Shown here: piece by piece, positions 36,721-45,523 of the stretch | Layout of the letters: each line of letters opens with the position of its first letter | How positions within the stretch are numbered: position 1 is the stretch's first letter | Source of the DNA: JAHEDH01 sp963745865 | GTDB taxonomy: Bacteria; Actinomycetota; Acidimicrobiia; Spongiisociales; ZC4RG35 | DNA length: 46,777 nucleotides | Direction: 5' to 3' | Assembly (NCBI GenBank): GCA_963745865.1 | Contig: CAVUYZ010000006.1 | Coordinates: 1 to 46,777 of the forward strand | Notes under the pieces: model-generated | Told to the model about the DNA's origin: nothing | What the model saw: only the letters and a program-made list of their open reading frames with translations | The model's database searches: none | Translations under genes and position numbers: made by a program

Positions 36721-37167
36721 TCAGTGTGTCCCACTGGCGGCGCGGCCGATCGAGCGGCCCTCGAATGCTTCGAGCAGTTCCACGAACCAGTCAGGGACCT
36801 GAGTCTTCTCGAGGGACGTGCGATCGACCATCACCTGGATCTCGGTGCCGTGGGCCACGATTCGATCGGTGTCCCGCTCCCAGGTGACGAGTTCGAAGGT
36901 CATCGACGTTGTGCCGACCGCCGCGACTCGCGCCCCGGTGCACAGGATGTCGCCCAAACGACCGGGTGACCGGAAGTCGACCTCGATGTGTCCGAGCACC
37001 ATCTCGAGGTCGCGGGCGACCAGTCCATCCCACCCCACCCCCATCGCGTCGAGATAGTCGGTGATGGCGTCGTCGAAGTACCCGAGGTAGTTGGCGTTGA
37101 ACACGATTCCTTGGGCGTCGGAGTCAGAGAACCGAACCTTGCGCTCGTAGACCACCGGAAAGTCCAT
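36721..37167 (-). CDS. acyl-CoA thioesterase (4HBT hot-dog fold)
   Basis: 148 residues. MDFPVVYERKVRFSDSDAQG opens the hot-dog fold; the Asp of FSDSDAQGIVFNANYLGYFD is the usual 4HBT catalytic acid. GHIEVDFRSPGRLGDILCTG and VGTTSMTFELVTWERDTDRI are the following strands. Hydrolyses a thioester, probably a short or medium acyl- or hydroxybenzoyl-CoA; the substrate cannot be told. Divergent from the small membrane gene at 37285. Confidence 0.9.
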   Translation of the reverse strand: MDFPVVYERKVRFSDSDAQGIVFNANYLGYFDDAITDYLDAMGVGWDGLVARDLEMVLGHIEVDFRSPGRLGDILCTGARVAAVGTTSMTFELVTWERDTDRIVAHGTEIQVMVDRTSLEKTQVPDWFVELLEAFEGRSIGRAASGTH

Positions 37168-37284
37168 CCCGGCACGCTACCCAGCCGCGTCTCATCCTGT
37201 CGGATGACATGCCGTTCACCCCTCGGGCTGATGACGTCGGAGATCGAGTCGGAGACGATGGTCGTACAAACCATGGAGCCCTCG

Positions 37285-37656
37285 ATGAACGACATCCGAA
37301 CCCCCATCCTCGCAGTCGGCTATCTGGCCGCCCTGACCGTGGCCGTCTTCGGTCTCGGCGCATTCGACTTCACTTCCGGCGGGCGTTCGCTCGTCATGGT
37401 GGTCCCGGTCGCGATGCTGGCTGCAGTGACCTGGTCGGCGACCCAGTGGCGGGGATCGATCGCGATCATCGTCTCGGGAATCGTGTGGCTGTCGTTCGCC
37501 GGGGTCGCCGCTTCGATGCTCGTGGACTGGACAGCCTGGGAGCATCTCGGACTCGCCGCACTGGTCGCTCCGGTGATCGGGTCCCGGGTGTTGATGTCCC
37601 GCGGCATCGATGACGTCATCTCGGGCGAACGGGAGATGCTCCGCCAGGCAGCCTGA
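37285..37656 (+). CDS. small membrane protein of unknown function
   Basis: 123 residues from the ATG at 37285 (MNDIRTPILAVGYLAALTVA), with GGAG seven bases upstream; an in-frame ATG at 37273 is possible. About four hydrophobic segments: LAVGYLAALTVAVFGLGA, SLVMVVPVAMLAAVTW, SIAIIVSGIVWLSFAGVAAS and LGLAALVAPVIGSRVL. No known family. Upstream 117 bp hold its promoter and that of the thioesterase. Confidence 0.65.
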   Translation: MNDIRTPILAVGYLAALTVAVFGLGAFDFTSGGRSLVMVVPVAMLAAVTWSATQWRGSIAIIVSGIVWLSFAGVAASMLVDWTAWEHLGLAALVAPVIGSRVLMSRGIDDVISGEREMLRQAA

Positions 37657-37688
37657 TCGCGGCCAGCCGAACCGACCGTCGATGCCGC

Positions 37689-38033
37689 TCAGGTCGGCGT
37701 CGGGGCGGCGGATGCGGACGACGCCGCCACCAGGCCGATCACGCCGCCCAGAGCCGAACCGACCAGCGATTCGAACAACGCTCCACCGATCGGGAGAACC
37801 GAGGGACCGAGCATCTGTCCCGCCGATGCGAGTGCGATCGACACCGCGGCTGCTACCGATGTGCCGGCCATCGCCCACCAGAGATGCCGGTCGGTCGCTA
37901 CGACGCCGGCCGAAGCGCCCACGATCACCGGGGCGAGATGGAATGTCGTGGTGGCGTCCGAGACGATGATCGCGATCAGCCAGATCAGTCCGAATCCGAG
38001 TGTTGCGAGCCACGGGCGAGATGAGATGTTCAT
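37689..38033 (-). CDS. small membrane protein of unknown function
   Basis: 114 residues from the ATG at 38033 (MNISSRPWLATLGFGLIWLI). Hydrophobic helices: TLGFGLIWLIAIIVSDATT, LAPVIVGASAGVVATD, LWWAMAGTSVAAAVSIALAS and GALFESLVGSALGGVIGLVA, ending in an Ala/Ser/Pro tail. No family recognised. Divergent from homogentisate dioxygenase. Confidence 0.6.
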   Translation of the reverse strand: MNISSRPWLATLGFGLIWLIAIIVSDATTTFHLAPVIVGASAGVVATDRHLWWAMAGTSVAAAVSIALASAGQMLGPSVLPIGGALFESLVGSALGGVIGLVAASSASAAPTPT

Positions 38034-38120
38034 GCCCGATCCAACGCCCGGCCGACAACGACCTTTCAGGAACGTCGGGATGCCGACCCTGTCGGGAGTG
38101 GCGGCGGTAGCTTTGGGGCC

Positions 38121-39429
38121 ATGAACCAACAGTCATCGGACCAGCCCGCCTATCAATCGGGATTCGGGAACGAGTTCGCGTCGGAGGCCGTCGCCGGCGC
38201 CCTCCCCGAGGGTCAGAACAATCCACAGACCCCGCCCCTCGGGCTGTACACCGAGCAGCTGTCTGGAACGGCCTTCACGGTCCCGAGCAGTCGAAATCGG
38301 AGGACCTGGATGTACAGGATCCGGCCGTCGGTGCGCCATGCGTGGCGGTTCACCGAGACGAGCCGACACCACATCCGGACCGCTCCCAATCGGGAGTCGG
38401 ACCCGCCGATCGGGCAACTCCGCTGGAACCCTCCGCCGTTTCCGGACGAGCCGACGACGTTCCTCACCGGGATTCGCACGATCGCGACCAACGGCGATGC
38501 CCACACCCAGACGGGCATGGCGGCTCACGTCTACCTGGCGACGGAATCGATGACGGACACCTACTTCTATGACGCCGACGGCGAGATGCTCATCGTGCCG
38601 CAGTCAGGGCGGCTGCGGTTTGCGACCGAGTGCGGCGTGATGATCGTCTCACCCGGCGAGATCGCGGTCATGCCACGAGGCATGGTGTTCAGGGTCGAAC
38701 TTGCTCGACGAGACCGCCAGGGGGTACATCTGTGAGAACTACGGGACGTTGTTCGAGTTGCCAGAGCGGGGCCCGATCGGCGCCAACGGTCTCGCCAATC
38801 CTCGTGACTTCCTGACCCCGGTCGCGGCATTCGAGGACATCGAGCGACCGGGGGAGATGTTCGTCAAGTTCGACGGTCGGCTCTTCTCGGTCGAACTCGA
38901 CTATTCGCCCCTCGATGTCGTCGGATGGCATGGCAATCACGTGCCCTACAAATACGACCTGACCTCGTTCAACGTGATGGGATCCATCAGCTTCGACCAT
39001 CCCGATCCTTCGATCTTCACCGTCCTCACCTCGCCCTCGGCGGACGAAGGGGTTGCGAACGTCGACTTCGTCGTGTTCGCCGATCGCTGGCTGGTCGCCG
39101 AGCACACCTTCCGGCCCCCGTACTACCACAAGAACATCATGTCGGAGTTCATGGGCATCCTGTACGGGGTCTATGACGCCAAGGAGGAAGGCTTCAACCC
39201 GGGCGGCATGAGTCTCCACAACATGTACTTCCCTCACGGGCCCGATCACGATGCATGGATCAAGGCGACCACATCGGATCTCGAGCCGGAGAAGCTCGCA
39301 GACACGATGTCGTTCATGTTCGAGACGCGATACCCACTCATCCCGACCGCCTATGCAGGTTCGATCCCGGCTCTCCAGGACGACTACCCGAGCGTGTGGC
39401 ACGGGTTGGAGCGCCACTTCGACGGGTGA
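38121..39429 (+). CDS. hmgA: homogentisate 1,2-dioxygenase (frame break)
   Basis: About 436 residues. The chain starts MNQQSSDQPAYQSGFGNEFA, a typical HGD N-terminus, with LGLYTEQLSGTAFTVPSSRN. A single shift near 38700 joins GMVFRVEL to LDETARGYICENYG; the un-shifted frame stops at 38735. The C-terminal cupin carries the iron ligands in RPPYYHKNIMSEFMG (His and Glu) and HGPDHDAW (His). Reaction: homogentisate to maleylacetoacetate in tyrosine and phenylalanine degradation. The remaining genes of that pathway are not in the window. Confidence 0.93.
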
Positions 39430-39452
39430 TGCCGGATACTGTCGCTCGCTCT

Positions 39453-40661
39453 CTAGGGGCGCTCGAGCAGCAGGGCGATCCCCTGTCCGACGCCGATGCA
39501 CATGGTTGCCACGGCGTTCGATGCATTGCGAAGCTTCATCTCGAGCGCTGCCGTGCCGGTGATCCGAGCGCCGCTCATGCCGGTGGGGTGCCCGAGAGCG
39601 ATCGCCCCACCGTTCGGATTCACGTGTTCGGCCGACGGATCGATCCCGAACGCTCGCAGACAGGCAAGGGCCTGAGACGCGAAGGCCTCGTTCAGTTCGA
39701 TGACATCGACATCGCCGATCGAAATCCCCGAGCGCTCCTCGAGTTTGGCGACCGCCGGGATCGGGCCGATTCCCATGATCCGGGGCGGGACACCGACCAC
39801 GGCCGACGTCGCGATCCTCGCCAGCGGTGTCAGCGAATGTCGTGCGACCGCATCCTCTGAGGCGACCAGCAGCGCCGCCGCGCCGTCGTTGATGCCCGAC
39901 GCGTTTCCGGCCGTGACCGAGCCGTCCGATGCGAAGGCCGGCCGGAGACGCGACAGCGCCTCCAGCGACGTTTCCGGGCGGGGATGCTCGTCGCGGGCGA
40001 CGACATCCGCGTCGCCCCGTTTCCGCTGAACGGTCACCGGGACGATCTCTTCGTCGAGACGGCCGTTGGCCACTGCCGTGGCGGTCTTCTCCTGGCTCGT
40101 CAGGGCGAACCGGTCTTGGTCGGCCCGTGACACGCCGTATTCGGATGCCACGTTCTCGGCCGTGACGCCGAGGGCATCGGTGTGCCCCATTCGATCCATC
40201 TCGGGATTGACGAGCCTCCATCCAAGCGTGGTGCTGGCGATGTGGGCCTGGGTGGGATAGGCGCTGTCGGCTTTCGGTACGACGAAAGGCGCTCGCGACA
40301 TCGACTCGACACCGCCGGCGACGACGAGATCTGCTTCTCCGCTCCTGATCGCCCTGGCGGCGTCGATCACTGCCTGCATGCCGGATCCACACAGCCGATT
40401 GACCGTCGTTCCCGGCACCGTGTGCGGCAGACCGGCGAGAAGTGCCGCCATCCTCCCGGCGTTCCGATTGTCCTCACCCGCCTGATTGGTGGCGCCCAGA
40501 ATGACGTCGTCGATCGCAGCAGGATCGAGATCGGGATTCCGTTCGAGCAACGCCCGGATCGGAATGGCCGCGAGGTCGTCTGGCCTCACGCGGGCGAGCT
40601 GTCCTCCGTACCGCCCGATCGGGGTTCGGACGTAGTCGACGAGGTATGCCTCCTGCACCAT
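39453..40661 (-). CDS. acetyl-CoA C-acyltransferase (3-oxoadipyl-CoA/beta-ketothiolase)
   Basis: 402 residues, start MVQEAYLVDYVRTPIGRYGG. Thiolase hallmarks: nucleophile Cys91 in TVNRLCGSGMQAVIDAARAI, GGVESMSRAPFVV, NASGINDGAAALLVASEDA, VIELNEAFASQALACLRAFG, His in NPNGGAIALGHPTGMSGA and a second Cys in ATMCIGVGQGIALL. RYGGQLARVRPDDLAAIPI and EDNRNAGRMAALLAGLP lean towards the 3-oxoadipyl-CoA thiolase (PcaF) subgroup, which would suit aromatic catabolism next to homogentisate dioxygenase, but a general beta-ketothiolase cannot be excluded. Convergent with hmgA. Confidence 0.93.
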   Translation of the reverse strand: MVQEAYLVDYVRTPIGRYGGQLARVRPDDLAAIPIRALLERNPDLDPAAIDDVILGATNQAGEDNRNAGRMAALLAGLPHTVPGTTVNRLCGSGMQAVIDAARAIRSGEADLVVAGGVESMSRAPFVVPKADSAYPTQAHIASTTLGWRLVNPEMDRMGHTDALGVTAENVASEYGVSRADQDRFALTSQEKTATAVANGRLDEEIVPVTVQRKRGDADVVARDEHPRPETSLEALSRLRPAFASDGSVTAGNASGINDGAAALLVASEDAVARHSLTPLARIATSAVVGVPPRIMGIGPIPAVAKLEERSGISIGDVDVIELNEAFASQALACLRAFGIDPSAEHVNPNGGAIALGHPTGMSGARITGTAALEMKLRNASNAVATMCIGVGQGIALLLERP

Positions 40662-40762
40662 GGCCCCACGATAGATCCTGGAGAACTCGCCTGGCGGAGC
40701 CGCAACTCGTCGCTGGTCAGCTCCTCTGGTAGGTAGGGGAGTTCACCGGGTAGTTTCCCGTC

Positions 40763-42149
40763 ATGTCGGCTAATCGATCTGTTTGACGTCATCATCCTGG
40801 GAGCCGGTTCCGCCGGCGAAGTGGCGGCGGCCGCACTCGGCGACGCCGGCTGGTCGGTCCTCGTGGCCGAGCCGGATCACGTCGGAGGGGAGTGCCCGTT
40901 CACGGCGTGCATCCCGTCGAAAGCCCTTCTGACCCCGGTGCATGTGCGGAGACTGGCAGCGCAGACACCCGGCGTCACCGTGCCCGACGTCGACCCTGCC
41001 GCCGTCCTCGCCCTGCGTGATCGCGTGACCGAAGGCGGCTCGGATGAAGGGCACGCCGAGGACCTGAGGTCCGATCGGGTCGAGTTGTCGCGGTCCCACG
41101 GTCGGATCGTCGGTGAGCGAGCCGTCGAGCTGGTCGAGGATGGTCGCACCGTCATGGCTCGCCGAGCGGTGATGATCGCCACCGGCGCCGGGCCGGCGAT
41201 GCCGGACCTGCCGGGGATCGACGATCGTCGGGTCGGCCCGGCAGCCGCTCTGACAATCCGGCAGAGTATCCCCGAGCACCTCGTGGTGATCGGGGCGGGT
41301 GTTGTCGGGTGCGAACTCGCCCAAGCTTTTCGACACCTGGGATCGAAGGTGACCGTCATCGAGATGGCGTCCCGACCGGTTCCGCTCGAAGAGCCGACGG
41401 CGTCGGCCTGGATCCGGGCCGAGTTGGAGCGGGATGGGATCGAGTTCCTGTTCGACAGCAGAGCAACGGGGTTCGGGGAGATCCCCGAGGGAGTCGAGGT
41501 GGTGCTGGGCGAAGGCCCCACCGTCGTCGGCGATCACGTCCTCGTTGCGGTGGGCCGGGTCCCGAGAACGTCGGCTATCGGGCTCGAATCCATCGGGATC
41601 GAGCCGACCTCACTTGCGACCGACGAGTGGCTTCGCGTCGAGGGTGCCGAGGATTGGTTGTATGCGATCGGTGACGTCAATGGGCGCGCTCCGTACACGC
41701 ACGGGGCCAACTATCAGGCAGCAATCGCAGCCGATCACCTGTTGGGTAGGACCACCGGCGGCGGGGCGATCGGCGACCGGATGGCCACGCCCAGGGTGAT
41801 GTTCACGATCCCAAATCTCGCTGCCACCGGGATGACGGAACGCCAGGCGAGGGACGCGGGCATCGATGTCAGGGTGGTCGAACGCGATCTGTCCACCATT
41901 GCGGCTCCATACGCACGCGGGCTCGAGCACCCTGGATGGGCCAAGCTGGTCGTGGATGCGGCATCCGGTCTGCTCGTCGGAGCGACCTTCGTCGCCGACG
42001 AGGCGGGAGAGATGGTCCATGCCGCGACCATTGCGATCGTGGGTCAGGTACCGCTCGCACGGCTTCGCCACGCAATCGCCCCGTTCCCGACGATGTCTGA
42101 GGTGTGGACCCCGTTGGTGGAACGCCTGCGCTCCGTGCAGCCCGGGTAG
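40763..42149 (+). CDS. dihydrolipoamide dehydrogenase-like pyridine nucleotide-disulfide oxidoreductase (frame break at start)
   Basis: About 461 residues. FAD motif FDVIILGAGSAGEVAAAALG is required upstream of any in-frame start before the GTG at 40821, so the true start is probably the ATG at 40763 (MSANRS) with one indel near 40780. Redox-active pair C-x4-C in GGECPFTACIPSKALLTP; NAD motif LVVIGAGVVGCELAQAFRHL; DEWLRVEGAEDWLYAIGDVN; dimer interface to the end. The C-terminus reads RHAIAPFPTMSEVW where lipoamide dehydrogenases have AHAHPTLSE, so the usual His of the His-Glu dyad is missing. Could reduce another disulfide or be a mercuric reductase-like paralogue. Confidence 0.85.
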
Positions 42150-42229
42150 CCCACGCAAGAGGTCGGATGCAATCCCACCCCATGTCGAACCTCGTGGCAT
42201 GGTCAGGAAGGTGAAGTGCGTGTGCGCAC

Positions 42230-42242
42230 CGGTGCCGCACCG
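42230..42242. promoter_or_regulatory. CGGTGC-C-GCACCG dyad upstream of REC-LuxR gene
   Basis: Perfect 6-bp arms (42230-42235 and 42237-42242) around one base, 21 bp before the ATG at 42263. Related to the GGTGC-TG-GCACC dyads at 1926 and 8007. Position fits autoregulation or blocking of the start region; no core promoter is evident. Confidence 0.4.
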
Positions 42243-42262
42243 TCAGTGGGTATCGTGCCGAC

Positions 42263-42922
42263 ATGTCCCGCAGGGTTGTTCTCGCCGATGACACCTATAT
42301 CGTTCGAGAGGGAGTGCGAATGGTGCTCGAACGAGAGGGTTACGACGTCGTCTCCGTTTCCGAGGACGCCGAAGAGCTGCTGGCTGCGGTCGAGGAGCAT
42401 CTCCCCGATGTCGTCGTCACCGATATCCGCATGCCTCCGACCCGCACAGACGAAGGCATCCGAGCTGCCAGGCAGATCAGAGCTGAGCATCCCGACATCG
42501 GAGTCGTCGTCCTGAGCCAATACGTCGAGCCTGATTACGCGCTGCGACTGCTGGAGGATGGCTCTGCCGGATTGGCCTACCTGCTGAAAGAGCGGGTGGG
42601 CGACGCCGGTGCACTCGCCGACGCTGTGGAGCGCGTGGCCGTCGGCGAATCGAAGATCGATCCCAAGGTCGTCGACGCGCTGATCCAGGGCCGACGGGGG
42701 AAGCAGGAGTCGAAGCTCGATCGGCTCACACCACGCGAGAGCGAGGTGATGGCTGAGTTGGCAGGGGGGAAGTCGAATCGGGCCGTTGCCGAGACACTCT
42801 TCCTCTCCGAGCGGGCCGTCGAGAAGCACATCAACTCGATCTTCACCAAGCTCGACCTCATTCCCGAGCCCGAAACGAACCGGCGGGTGCTCGCAGTGCT
42901 CTTGTACCTGGCCGAGTCGTGA
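42263..42922 (+). CDS. NarL/FixJ-type response regulator (REC-LuxR), mirror locus
   Basis: 219 residues. Acidic pocket D9/D10, phospho-acceptor D54 in VVVTDIRMPPTRTDEGIRAA, K109 in AYLLKERVGD. LuxR HTH at about 150-210: LTPRESEVMAELAGGKSNRA, SERAVEKHINSIFTKLDL. Very similar to the 8021-8689 regulator through both domains, and clearly related to the REC part of the cyclase protein at 2024. First gene of the mirror cassette, 80 bp before the receiver-only gene. Confidence 0.93.
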   Translation: MSRRVVLADDTYIVREGVRMVLEREGYDVVSVSEDAEELLAAVEEHLPDVVVTDIRMPPTRTDEGIRAARQIRAEHPDIGVVVLSQYVEPDYALRLLEDGSAGLAYLLKERVGDAGALADAVERVAVGESKIDPKVVDALIQGRRGKQESKLDRLTPRESEVMAELAGGKSNRAVAETLFLSERAVEKHINSIFTKLDLIPEPETNRRVLAVLLYLAES

Positions 42923-42927
42923 CCCAT

Positions 42928-42945
42928 GGTGTGGAAATCCACACC
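42928..42945. promoter_or_regulatory. palindrome GGTGTGG-AAAT-CCACACC between regulator genes
   Basis: Exact 7-bp arms with a four-base loop just after the stop of the REC-LuxR gene and 57 bp before the receiver-only start. No T run follows, so it is more likely an operator or an RNA hairpin affecting expression of the receiver-only gene than a terminator. Confidence 0.45.
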
Positions 42946-43002
42946 TCAGGGACACGTGTTTGCTCGCTGGTGTCGAGCACGTCCTGAGTCGATAATGGTG
43001 GT

Positions 43003-43383
43003 GTGCCCATCATGACCCAGACAGTGCGAGTTCTCATCGTTGATGACCAAGAGCCGTTTCGCTCAGCTGCTCGAATGGTCGTGCAGTTGACCAATGGGTT
43101 CGAGGTCGCCGGCGAGGCGGGATCCGGCGAGGATGGACTGGCGCTGGTCGATGAGCTCTCACCCGACCTGATCCTCATGGACATCAAGATGCCGGGGATG
43201 GATGGTCTCGAAGCCACGCGACGCATCGTGGCAAACGACCCTGATGCGAAGGTGGTCGTGCTCTCGACCTACGAGGCCGGAGAGTTCGAACAGGCGGCGC
43301 TCGACGCGGGTGCTGTTGCCTTCATCTCGAAGTCCGACTTCGGCCCGGCGTCGCTGGCCGCGTCGTGGTCTGCGGCGCGTTGA
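43003..43383 (+). CDS. single-domain (receiver-only) response regulator, mirror locus
   Basis: 126 residues from a GTG at 43003 (an ATG at 43012 is an alternative that removes three residues). D14/D15, phospho-acceptor D60 in LILMDIKMPGMDGLEATRRI, Ser/Thr in VVVLSTYEAG and K110 in VAFISKSDFG. No output domain. Same length and close in sequence to the receiver at 7567-7947. Convergent with the His-less kinase, 51 bp between stops. Confidence 0.92.
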   Translation: MPIMTQTVRVLIVDDQEPFRSAARMVVQLTNGFEVAGEAGSGEDGLALVDELSPDLILMDIKMPGMDGLEATRRIVANDPDAKVVVLSTYEAGEFEQAALDAGAVAFISKSDFGPASLAASWSAAR

Positions 43384-43434
43384 TCTCTTGAGGGTGTGAG
43401 ACCGCCGGGTTGGTAGTTCGCCCAGGGCCGATCG

Positions 43435-45523
43435 TCAGGCGTCGGTTGATACTCGGAGCGGGATGTGTCCGGTGATGGTGGTGGGTTGTCCGGGGGTGGA
43501 GTTGATGGTGACGGTGCCGTTGAGGGCGTCGAGGCGGTCTGCCATGTTGTTGAGTCCGGCGCCTCGGGTGATGGTGTTGGTGTCGAAGCCGGGGCCGGTG
43601 TCTGTGACGGTGAACGACAGCTCACCCGACCGGTCGGATAGTGCGATCGTGATTGGGGGTTGGCCGTGTTTGGTGGCGTTGGTGAGTGCTTCTGAGATGC
43701 AGAAGTAGACGGCGCCTTCTGTCGGGAGGGGATGGCGGGTTGCTATGTCGATGGTGACGCGCACGTCGACTGGTGTTTGTTTTGCGAGTGCGGTGATTGC
43801 GGCGTTCAGTCCTTCGGCTTCGAGGACGGGTGGATAGATACCGTTGGCCAATGCGGTGATCTGGTCGATGGCGTCTTGGGTTTCGGTGGTCATCTGATCG
43901 ATCAGTGTGACGATGGTGTCGGCGCCTTCTTCTCGTGCGAGGTGTTCGGCGAGTCCGAGCCGAAGTTTCAGTGCGATGACTCGTTGTTGGGGGCCTTCGT
44001 TGAGTTCTCGTTCCAGCCGGCGTCGTTCCACGTCTTGGGCGTCGACCAGACGACGACGTGATCCCTCGAGTTCGTGAGCTTTCTGTTCGAGTTCGGTATC
44101 GAGATGCACCCGTCGCATCAACAACCCGGCCGATCCCGCCAGGTCTTCGACCAGCCGCAACTCGGTGGGTGTCAGCGTGTCGCCTCGTCGGGTTTCCACT
44201 GTGAGGGCACCGAGGGTCTCGTTGTCGTGGATGATGGGGACGACCGTGCCTGGCAGTGCGTCCACGGTCGCGCACCGGTCCGGCCGGCAGGTCCGTGCCC
44301 GGGTTGGAGGCTGCCGGCTGGAACAACGAGCCCCCAGTGGTCCAGACCACTGCCCGGTCGGCGCCGGTTCCCTCCGCCAACCGGACTGCCATCCGATCCA
44401 ACAGTCCTTCCCCGCGTTCGGTTGCTGCCAATCGGCCGGTCAGGTCCGACAACACCTCATAGGGGGTTGCTCGTCGCCCATACACCAACCGGTTCACCCA
44501 CCGTTGCACCCGGTCCCGGACCGGTTCGAACATCACCGCCACCAACGCCGTCGCCCCAATCGACCAGCCCACGCTCGAACCACCCACCAGTGACCCCACC
44601 CCAACGACCAGCCCCGAGTACACCGCGGTGATGAACCCCACCAACACCACGAACACCACCGACCGAGAGATCACCAGATCGATGTCATACAACCGATACT
44701 TCGTGATCGCGATCCCAATCGAGACCGGGATGCCCGCTAACGCAACCGTTGAGATCCACCCAGGGATGATGTGGTCCACACCGAGCGGATAGAGCACGAT
44801 GTCCGACACGAGCGACAGTCCGAGGACGGCAGCGGCCCAGGTCAGCCAGCGGAACTGAAGCCGTTCGACACCGGTGCTCCTCCGGAAGCGGAGGATCAGG
44901 TTTCCGACCGAGGCCGGTACCAGCAACAGCAGCAACAGCTGAGCGAACCCCACCGTCGCTAGAAGGGAACTGGTGAAGATCTCGTCGTACGGCGTTTGAG
45001 CCCAGGGTCCCAAACTGACGAAGCTGACGATCGACGAGGCCGCCATGGTGATCCCGGCCGCCCACATGGCCCGCCGCCACACTCTCGATGAGGCGCGCCC
45101 GGTCGGGAAGAGGAGCAGGAGATGGATCGGGAGGAAGAAGTAGCCGATCCAGATCCATTCGGCGAGGTTGATCGTCAGAGCGGTGAGCAGGTCGAGCGAC
45201 ACGGGTGTGGCCGACAACGCCCCCGCCTCGATTTGGGCCAGGCCGTAACCTGTTCTCTGGAGCACCAAGGTTTCCAGCGCATCTCCCCATGCGCCGCAGA
45301 AGGCTCCCCACACAAATGCCCACACCGCACCGTTGTCCGGGGCGGCTCGCATCACCACCACCATGACGACAGAGAAACTGGCACCGAGGATGATCTGTTC
45401 TGCAATGCCGTCGGTCTGTCCGATCGATAGTGACACTGCCACGTTGATCACCACTGCGCTTGCGGCGATGGCGGTCACTGCGTAGCCGATGCGGCGTCGG
45501 GTGGTGGTGGTGAGGGGAATCAT
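43435..45523 (-). CDS. membrane sensor kinase lacking phospho-accepting His (HKb', frame break)
   Basis: About 696 residues from the ATG at 45523 (MIPLTTTTRRRIGYAVTAIA). N-terminal helices include ASAVVINVAVSLSIG, NLAEWIWIGYFFLPIHLLLL and TVGFAQLLLLLLVPASVG; then TKYRLYDIDLVISRSV, WVNRLVYGRRATPYEVL and a GAF-like domain that crosses a frame shift near 44268-44285. The DHp helix reads RRRLERELNEGPQQR: Asn, codon at 43999-44001, where His is expected. The ATPase is intact: N-box EALTNATKHG, G1 TVTDTGPGFD, G2 GAGLNNMADRL. It parallels HKb of the left locus. The start overlaps the presumed stop of HKa'. Confidence 0.9.
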
